Assembly: GCA_013203145.1 (NCBI GenBank)
Contig: JABMOV010000020.1
Location: 1 to 39,440 of the forward strand
Origin: Fidelibacterota bacterium
GTDB lineage: Bacteria; Fidelibacterota; Marinisomatia; Marinisomatales; JABMOV01
Length of the DNA: 39,440 nt
Reading direction: 5' to 3'
Both the position numbers and the translations under genes were made by a program. This document shows positions 34,284-39,440 of the stretch, piece by piece. The notes under the pieces are model-generated. The model had not been told where the DNA came from and searched no databases. It worked only from the letters and a program-made list of their open reading frames with translations. Position 1 is the first letter of the stretch. The number at the start of each line of letters is the position of its first letter.

Positions 34284-34436
34284 CTACCGGAATAAACTGA
34301 AATAAATGACGTAAACCCACGATAGAATTCCGTGGACGATTGCCCAACCTACCGATTTGTTCGTGACAAAAGATATGGCAATTGCCAGTACCGTACCAAA
34401 AGTAACACCATTTTTAATTAATTCTGTTCTATTCAT
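34284..34436 (-). CDS. Small two-helix membrane protein of unknown function
   Basis: A 50-residue frame reading MNRTELIKNGVTFGTVLAIA, then ISFVTNKSVGWAIVHGILSW and VYVIYFSLFR. It has two predicted membrane helices (about residues 10-25 and 30-48) separated by a short NKS turn. The ATG is preceded by AGGAG with six bases of spacing (TTTAGGAGCTCAACATG). The stop TAG forms part of the ribosome-binding site of yjbQ, so the two are translationally linked. No function is recognised. It is divergent from the threonine dehydratase gene with a 96-base gap between them. Confidence 0.72.
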   Translation of the reverse strand: MNRTELIKNGVTFGTVLAIAISFVTNKSVGWAIVHGILSWVYVIYFSLFR

Positions 34437-34532
34437 GTTGAGCTCCTAAAAAAAGAAATGGATTAGAAATTACAACCAAATTTGGGTATTCTATGTCATC
34501 AAGAATTCATTTAATCTACAGTAAATTAACAC

Positions 34533-35489
34533 ATGCAAAAAAGGATACTAACACTAGAGGATATTCAAAAAGCACACAATCGTATTGAAAAGGTTGTGAA
34601 ACATACACCTGTGCTGTCCAGCGATTATATCAATAATCGATTTGGATCAAAACTATACTTTAAGTGTGAAAATTTACAAACAACGGGATCCTTCAAATTT
34701 CGTGGTGCATCCAATGCTATCTCCGAATTATGTGTATCTAATCCCGATGTTAAAAAGGTCGTTACTCATTCTTCAGGTAATCATGGTGCAGCTCTGGCTT
34801 GCGCGGCTCAACAACACGGACTGTCTGCTACGATTGTGATGCCCAAAACTGCTCCAAAGACGAAACAAGATAATGTGAAGCAGTATAGTGGCAATATTGT
34901 TTTCTGCGAACCCACCATGGAATCTCGCCAATCCAATGTACAACGTATTCTTGACGAAACGGGCGCTGAGCTCGTCCATCCATTTAATGATTATCGCATT
35001 ATGGCCGGACAAGGTACAGCAGCATTAGAATTATTGACCCTCCACCCTGACTTGAACTTGGTATTGACACCCGTAGGTGGTGGCGGTTTACTCAGCGGCT
35101 CAGCTACGGCAGCCAAAGGATTAAATCTAGATATTGCTGTAATGGGTGTTGAACCTGAAATCGCCAACGACCAATATTTATCCTTCCGCGCCAAAAAACG
35201 AATTGGCATCAATGATCCAAAAACAATTGCAGATGGTTTGCGAACAACAATGCCTGGAGAGAAACCTTTTGCCACAATATTAGAATTTGTTGATGATATC
35301 GTAACCGTATCGGAAGAATCAATAAAAATGGCAATGAGAGTAATTTGGGAGCATTTGAAGATCGTAGTTGAACCGTCCGGGGCTGTACCTCTGGCTGCTT
35401 TGATTGATGGTAAGATCAATGTGAAATATCAACATATTGGGATTATCCTTTCCGGTGGAAATTTAGATTTGGATGCATGGGAATGGTGA
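34533..35489 (+). CDS. Threonine/serine dehydratase (PLP fold type II)
   Basis: A 318-residue PLP enzyme that deaminates threonine or serine; serine/threonine racemases share the fold. The PLP lysine is Lys55 in TGSFKFRGASNAI. Other marks are SSGNHGAALACAA, the phosphate-binding GGGGLLSG loop, MGVEPE and SGGNLDLDAWEW near the end. There is no C-terminal ACT regulatory domain, so it matches the short catabolic or racemase-like type rather than feedback-regulated biosynthetic ilvA. The ribosome-binding site is weak. It stands alone on the plus strand. Confidence 0.88.
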   Translation: MQKRILTLEDIQKAHNRIEKVVKHTPVLSSDYINNRFGSKLYFKCENLQTTGSFKFRGASNAISELCVSNPDVKKVVTHSSGNHGAALACAAQQHGLSATIVMPKTAPKTKQDNVKQYSGNIVFCEPTMESRQSNVQRILDETGAELVHPFNDYRIMAGQGTAALELLTLHPDLNLVLTPVGGGGLLSGSATAAKGLNLDIAVMGVEPEIANDQYLSFRAKKRIGINDPKTIADGLRTTMPGEKPFATILEFVDDIVTVSEESIKMAMRVIWEHLKIVVEPSGAVPLAALIDGKINVKYQHIGIILSGGNLDLDAWEW

Positions 35490-35493
35490 GTAC

Positions 35494-35620
35494 TTTGTCA
35501 TTGCGATCCCGATTTATCGGGAGAAGCGATCTCTTTCTCAGATTGCTTCGTCGTCCCGATTGTACGGGACTCCTCGCCTGCCTTCGCCGAAATGGCTTAA
35601 TGTAGGCAGGGAATGACGAA
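35494..35620. repeat. Composite palindromic (MITE-like) intergenic repeat
   Basis: The ends are inverted copies of TTYGTCATT (35494-35502 and 35612-35620). Inside are CCCGATTTATCGGG (35508-35521), GAAGCGATCT/AGATTGCTTC (35523-35532 and 35540-35549), TCCCGATTGTACGGGA (35554-35569) and CCTGCC/GGCAGG (35577-35582 and 35605-35610). This nested set resembles the CATTGCGA...GAAGCAATCT repeats found in many bacterial genomes. It has no coding capacity and reaches to the start of the next gene. Confidence 0.8.
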
Positions 35621-35624
35621 TAAT

Positions 35625-35888
35625 ATGAATAAACAGGAAACACTTAAATCTTTTCAGGAAATTCCCGGCGTGGGGAAATCGGTTTCTCAGGATTTCTGGA
35701 ATCTTGGCTTCCGATCAATTCGGGAATTGAATGGCGCTATTCCTGAAGAATTATATATGAAATTATGTGATTTTCAGAAAACGCAAGTGGATCGCTGTAT
35801 GCTTTATGTCTTTCGATGCGCCGTCTATTATGCTTCCAATAAAGACTATGATCCAGAATTATTAAAGTGGTGGAATTGGAAAGGGTGA
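35625..35888 (+). CDS. Helix-hairpin-helix protein, Cdd1 (pathogenicity locus) family
   Basis: An 87-residue protein (91 if started at 35613). The helix-hairpin-helix motif is IPGVGKSVSQDFWNLGFRSI near the N-terminus, followed by the family segment EELYMKLCDFQKTQVDRCML and VFRCAVYYAS. HhH motifs bind DNA backbones non-specifically; the biological role of Cdd1 proteins is unknown. The ATG at 35625 matches the usual family start. The alternative ATG at 35613 lies inside the upstream repeat, and the nearest purine-rich site (AGGG) belongs to that repeat. Confidence 0.82.
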   Translation: MNKQETLKSFQEIPGVGKSVSQDFWNLGFRSIRELNGAIPEELYMKLCDFQKTQVDRCMLYVFRCAVYYASNKDYDPELLKWWNWKG

Positions 35889-36242
35889 AAATTAGTCCAA
35901 GACTTCTGATTGCGCCTTTTCTATATCTAAACTAGATTTGATTTAGTGATATACTAACCTATCACAAAACGCTGTAAGGTTAATGATGATACTATGGTTG
36001 TAATTCCATCCAATATTATATACTATTCCACACTAAGGAAACAATTCTGGTTTAGTCGTGATTATGCAGGCAAAACATAATTATTTATTAAACAGTAATC
36101 CCGCTAAACCCGATAATTACGTTTATCGGGACGCTGTATGCAAGGCAATAAATGTGAGATGAAAATTATTAAAATAGTATTACTTTGATTTGGTGTCATA
36201 CAAAAATGAAAGAATACAATATTTAATTAAAATGATAAAGCT
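35889..36242. other. Gene-free AT-rich stretch
   Basis: These 354 bases show no supported reading frame. The only structure seen is the CCCGATAA/TTATCGGG hairpin described separately. A promoter for the following exported protein should lie here, but no clear boxes were found. Confidence 0.5.
36109..36130. repeat. Short hairpin related to the CCCGAT palindromes
   Basis: Eight-base arms CCCGATAA and TTATCGGG with loop TTACGT. The core matches the CCCGATTTATCGGG unit inside the composite repeat 35494-35620. There is no T-run, so it is unlikely to be a terminator; probably a fragment of the same repeat type. Confidence 0.6.
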
Positions 36243-36788
36243 ATGAACAAGAAGAAACTCTTTAACATCCTCATTATCGTTTTATTTTCTTCAACAATTC
36301 TTACATCTTTTAAAAAAGATAATATTGAACCACCAATAACGACAAATGATATAGTAGAGTCTTTTCGCATAGAAACTGGAATAAATGCTATTTTTGTCGT
36401 TGATACAAGTTTACTAAACACAGTTGTAAGTTGGCAAGGTCAAGGTGATTACCCGGGAGTTGACGATTGGGCAACCGTAAAAATTCCAGATAATTTTGAT
36501 TTATTAGGCGGGTTACCAGGACAATCAGAATATTACACTATTAATCAATCTATTATTGATGCAGACACAATACAAGTTGACTATTGGGAAAGTTTGCAAG
36601 TAAAAACACTCCCCGTAATTGGATATCGACCTATGGTAGGTGTCTTTGATTTAACAGATACCATTGTAGTTGCAATATCAAAAACACTGGCCAATAATCA
36701 ATATGGAGATAGAGGTGCATGGCAAATATATGTGGCAAATTTTAATGAGGAATTAATCTGCATAGATACTATTTATCTTAAGCAATAA
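36243..36788 (+). CDS. Unrecognised exported protein
   Basis: A 181-residue frame with a clear signal sequence (NKKKLFNILIIVLFSSTILT). The mature part is acidic, beta-leaning and lacks any motif I recognise; it contains VVSWQGQGDYPGVDDWATVK, a central YWESLQVKTLPVIGYRPM segment and a C-terminal GDRGAWQIYVANFNEEL segment. There is no lipobox. The region is more AT-rich than its neighbours and lies between gene-free stretches, which suggests an accessory gene. No good ribosome-binding site precedes the ATG. A real protein is likely because of the signal sequence and length, but the function is unknown. Confidence 0.6.
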   Translation: MNKKKLFNILIIVLFSSTILTSFKKDNIEPPITTNDIVESFRIETGINAIFVVDTSLLNTVVSWQGQGDYPGVDDWATVKIPDNFDLLGGLPGQSEYYTINQSIIDADTIQVDYWESLQVKTLPVIGYRPMVGVFDLTDTIVVAISKTLANNQYGDRGAWQIYVANFNEELICIDTIYLKQ

Positions 36789-36897
36789 CGCCTTTTTTTA
36801 ATAATCCACAATAAACTTGACACAATCTGAATAAAGCCCAGCATACAACACGCGTTATAATCCATACCCTACAGGAAACGTACTATAGAGCTAACCG

Positions 36898-38061
36898 TTA
36901 CCCCATAATTAACTCCACAAACACCGAAGCTCCAACCCTTAACGATCTTTCATCAATATCAAAATGGGAACAATGATGTGGAACGCTCATTGGTTCACTA
37001 CCTTCAGGTGCAGAACCGATAAAAAAGAAACACCCCGGGATTTTCTGAATATAGTAAGAAAAATCTTCTCCGCCCATTGATTGATAAGGAAATCCTGCGC
37101 CTTCACCAACAATCGCTTTTGATGCTTTCAACGCATTTTCGGTTGCGGAATCATGATTTATTGTTGGTGGATAACCGTCTTCATAATCCATGGTGATTAC
37201 AGCACCAAATGTAGCAGCTACACCATCCAGAATTTCTTGCATGCGTTTTTTGATAAGTTGTCGGTTTTCTTCAGTATAAGCACGAGCAGTACCATACATT
37301 TTTACTTCATCGGCAATTATATTAAAATTATGTCCACCTTCAATTTTACCCAAGGTTACAACTGTACTTTCCAATGGATCCGTATTTCGTGAAACAATGG
37401 TTTGCAGAGCAGTAATGAGATGTCCGGCAACCACAATACAATCCACCGTTCCTTGCGGCGCAGCGCCATGACCACCAATGCCTTTGATGGTAATATCAAA
37501 CATATCTGCAGACGCCAAAACTGGACCTGATTTGATTCCAATAGTTCCATAACCCTGATAATCCCATAAATGAATTCCATAAATCTCATCGACCCCATCA
37601 AGACAACCATCTTCAATCATGTATCGTGCGCCACCTTCACCCTCTTCTGCCGGTTGGAAAATAAATCGCACTGAACCCTTTATCTGATCTCGTTTTTCCG
37701 ATAATACTTTTGCAGCACCCAATAACATCGCCGTATGACCATCATGGCCGCAGGCATGCATTTTTCCATCATGGATGGATTTATAAGAAACGTCTCCCGT
37801 TTCCTGTAATGAAAGCGCATCCATATCAGCACGCAAGGCAATCGTTGGTCCAGGTTGACCACCGACTAAATCGCCCACAACACCAGTTTTACCAATGCCC
37901 GTTTTTACAATCAATCCATAGGATTTCAATTTTTCAGCAACCAATCCCGCTGTGCGATGGACTTCAAAACCTAGTTCGGGATGTTTGTGTATATCGCGCC
38001 GAGTTTCAATGATTTCATCTTTTATAGTTTCAATTTCGGGTCGAATGTTTATGCTCTTCAT
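36898..38061 (-). CDS. M20-family metal-dependent amidohydrolase
   Basis: A 387-residue enzyme of the hippuricase/N-acyl-amino-acid hydrolase group (peptidase M20D-like). Metal-site motifs are ALRADMDALSLQETG, MHACGHDGHTAMLLGA, FQPAEEGEGGARYMIEDG and IHLWDYQGYGTIG, with MGGEDFSYYIQKIPG near the C-terminus. A dimerisation lid domain lies between about residues 180 and 290. It should cleave an acyl group from an amino acid or related compound; the substrate is not identifiable. It follows the PNP gene by 27 bases, so both are in the rlmN transcript. Confidence 0.9.
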   Translation of the reverse strand: MKSINIRPEIETIKDEIIETRRDIHKHPELGFEVHRTAGLVAEKLKSYGLIVKTGIGKTGVVGDLVGGQPGPTIALRADMDALSLQETGDVSYKSIHDGKMHACGHDGHTAMLLGAAKVLSEKRDQIKGSVRFIFQPAEEGEGGARYMIEDGCLDGVDEIYGIHLWDYQGYGTIGIKSGPVLASADMFDITIKGIGGHGAAPQGTVDCIVVAGHLITALQTIVSRNTDPLESTVVTLGKIEGGHNFNIIADEVKMYGTARAYTEENRQLIKKRMQEILDGVAATFGAVITMDYEDGYPPTINHDSATENALKASKAIVGEGAGFPYQSMGGEDFSYYIQKIPGCFFFIGSAPEGSEPMSVPHHCSHFDIDERSLRVGASVFVELIMG

Positions 38062-38088
38062 ATTGGTATTTAGGTCTTTATTTATGAT

Positions 38089-38886
38089 TTATCTGTTTAA
38101 TTCTTCTATCAATGATTCTAATAATTGTTTGAATTTCGGTTTCACTAAATCTGCCGTTTCAATCACTTCCTGATGTGTGAGTGGTTGATTTGTAATTCCA
38201 GCAGCAAAATTGGTTAAAGTCGAAAGTGTAATTACCGGAAGACCAAATTCCGCAGCCGTAATAATTTCAGGGACGGTGCTCATACCAACTGCATCTGCTC
38301 CCCAAGAGCGAAAGAGATCGACTTCTGCTGGAGTTTCATAAGCGGGTCCTTGTGTCCAACTGTACACGCCTTCTTTTAATTCAATCTCATTTTTCTTAGC
38401 AGATTTTCTTACCAGGTTCAATAATGATTCAGAATAATAAGGTGGTTTGGTATAAACGGGTGGTTGCTCCCATCCGTGGCGAAATGTACAATCCAAATGC
38501 CCCGTAACCAGCATAAGATTCCCAGGTAAATTCTTTGGATTCGTAGAACCGGCAGCGTTCGTGATAATGAGATGATCCAGACCCAGTTTATTTATTAATC
38601 GAACTGGAATGGTCACCGTATTAAAATCATAACCTTCGTAATAATGGAATCGGCCTTTAGCTGCCAAAATTGGATATCCATTGTAAAAACCGTATATAAA
38701 TTCCCCAGCATGTCCTTCAACCGTAGGTTTGGGATACCCTGGAATATCTTTGTATGGTATGGTGACGGCATTATCAAGTTGATCTGCGAAGTCTCCCAAT
38801 CCAGACCCAAGGATAATTGCAGTTCCCTTGTTTACCTGTGTTTTATCAAACACATATTCTGTCATATTGTCTATTGAATTCATCAT
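38089..38886 (-). CDS. Purine nucleoside phosphorylase (trimeric PNP family)
   Basis: Phosphorolyses purine nucleosides to base and ribose-1-phosphate. From the start chosen here it is 265 residues. Signatures are the phosphate loop ILGSGLGDFAD, VEGHAGEFIYG, KGRFHYYEGYD, ITNAAGSTNPKN, YSWTQGPAYETPAEVD and AVGMSTVPEIITA. This is the PNP/XapA/MTAP superfamily, PNP branch. The ATG at 38886 overlaps the rlmN stop as ATGA; a longer version from 38910 is possible but would add eight residues unlike family N-termini. It precedes the M20 hydrolase. Confidence 0.9.
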   Translation of the reverse strand: MMNSIDNMTEYVFDKTQVNKGTAIILGSGLGDFADQLDNAVTIPYKDIPGYPKPTVEGHAGEFIYGFYNGYPILAAKGRFHYYEGYDFNTVTIPVRLINKLGLDHLIITNAAGSTNPKNLPGNLMLVTGHLDCTFRHGWEQPPVYTKPPYYSESLLNLVRKSAKKNEIELKEGVYSWTQGPAYETPAEVDLFRSWGADAVGMSTVPEIITAAEFGLPVITLSTLTNFAAGITNQPLTHQEVIETADLVKPKFKQLLESLIEELNR

Positions 38887-39440
38887 GCTTTCGTTGCTAA
38901 TTGTCCGCATCCGGCATCTATATCCGTCCCTTTGCTCCAGCGAACAGTTACTGTGAATGGTGCCTCTTTTAGTTCTTTCAAAAAATTTTGTATCCGTTTA
39001 TCAGATGGTCGTTGATACTTCCCACCAATATCATTGTATGGAATCACATTTACTTTGCAGGGTAATCCTCCGATCAATCGCAACAGTCGTTTGGCATCTC
39101 CTGAAGTATCATTAAATCGATCCAATAATACATATTCAAATGTGAGATGTTTGCGTGATCTTTCATAATAGTATTTTGCAGCTTCCATTAGATCTTCCAG
39201 TGGATGGTTTTTTTCCATTGGCATAATTTCTAATCGTTGCTCTTTCGAGCTGGCATTTAAACTAATAGCCAAATTGTATCGTTGTCGTTCATCGGCAAAC
39301 TGCTTGATCTTTGGTATAATCCCCGATGTTGATATGGTGAGTTTTCGTGATCCAATATTTATTCCCTGTTGATCATTCATCAGAGATGCCGCTTTCATCA
39401 CGCGATCATAATTAAGAAATGGTTCTCCCATCCCCATAAA
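38883..39440 (-). CDS. rlmN: 23S rRNA (adenine-C2)-methyltransferase RlmN, C-terminal part
   Basis: Radical-SAM enzyme that methylates adenine 2503 of 23S rRNA and adenine 37 of some tRNAs. Only the last about 185 residues are in the window; the frame is open at 39440, so the iron-sulfur CxxxCxxC part is outside. Visible marks are FMGMGEPFLNYDRVMKA, the GSRKLTISTSGI segment, LAISLNASSKEQR, EYVLLDRFNDT and the methyl-carrying cysteine region AGCGQL near the C-terminus. The stop overlaps the PNP start. Confidence 0.94.
   Translation of the reverse strand, partial: FMGMGEPFLNYDRVMKAASLMNDQQGINIGSRKLTISTSGIIPKIKQFADERQRYNLAISLNASSKEQRLEIMPMEKNHPLEDLMEAAKYYYERSRKHLTFEYVLLDRFNDTSGDAKRLLRLIGGLPCKVNVIPYNDIGGKYQRPSDKRIQNFLKELKEAPFTVTVRWSKGTDIDAGCGQLATKA

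Noticed and set aside
34991..35419. 142-codon minus-strand reading frame inside the threonine dehydratase gene
   Set aside because: Antisense shadow of the glycine-rich phosphate-binding region; no start signals.
35494..35620. Composite repeat considered as a tRNA, structured RNA or CRISPR fragment
   Set aside because: No cloverleaf or TPsiC-like GTTCRA box, no CCA end and no repeat-spacer periodicity; the nested inverted repeats fit a dispersed palindromic element better.

Overview
The window looks like chromosomal DNA of a Gram-negative, moderately AT-rich bacterium. LPS/Kdo genes (kdsA, kdsC, lptC, lptB, a giant LptD), a TonB-dependent receptor with an N-terminal carboxypeptidase-regulatory-like domain, lipoproteins with clear lipoboxes, a single-chain GlyRS and composite palindromic repeats together suggest the Fibrobacterota-Chlorobiota-Bacteroidota side of the tree, most likely Candidatus Marinimicrobia (SAR406). 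The lineage is an inference from gene style, not from a marker search. No rRNA, tRNA, CRISPR array or intact mobile element was seen.

Layout. (1) 13-8766, minus strand: a tight run transcribed kdsA-kdsC-lptC-lptB-rpoN-hflK-hflC-hslV-hslU-argF. It joins Kdo synthesis and LPS export to sigma-54, the HflKC membrane complex, the HslUV protease and arginine synthesis. (2) 8935-9345, minus: an FKBP lipoprotein, divergent from (3) 9422-14752, plus: rarA, lptD and a CoA-binding protein. The lptD reading frame has no ATG/GTG/TTG early enough to include its signal peptide, so it probably starts at ATT or CTG inside the end of rarA. (4) 14926-19441, plus: a zinc-ribbon/DUF2007 protein, hisS, topA and a CcmH-like protein, nearly all overlapping; then glyS and a BI-1/YccA membrane protein.

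(5) 21648-25364 is the most unusual stretch. The last 40 codons of the BI-1 gene, its downstream leader and the first 24 codons of a TonB-dependent receptor occur twice, about 3.3 kb apart. Between the copies lie a saccharopine-dehydrogenase-like gene, an NhaC-type antiporter and the C-terminal scrap of a transposase/integrase fused in frame to the second BI-1 fragment. All ten differences between the two BI-1 fragments are synonymous. This points to recombination with a diverged relative or an old functional copy, not to decay of a simple duplication. The full TonB-dependent receptor follows and ends at a strong terminator.

(6) 28436-31416, plus: an aminotransferase and a secreted gamma-glutamyltransferase, consistent with peptide/amino-acid scavenging. 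(7) 31462-34436, minus: a 50-residue membrane protein, YjbQ, a MORN-repeat protein and a uridine-kinase-like enzyme form an overlapping operon. (8) 34533-36788, plus: threonine/serine dehydratase, a composite repeat, a small helix-hairpin-helix (Cdd1-type) protein, a long non-coding AT-rich stretch and an unrecognised exported protein. (9) 36898-39440, minus: rlmN (cut by the window end), purine nucleoside phosphorylase and an M20 amidohydrolase.

Most of the window is housekeeping. The parts that deserve attention are the duplicated, insertion-scarred BI-1/TonB receptor junction, the non-canonical lptD start, the CC-type CcmH-like protein, the small membrane protein operon and the repeat elements.
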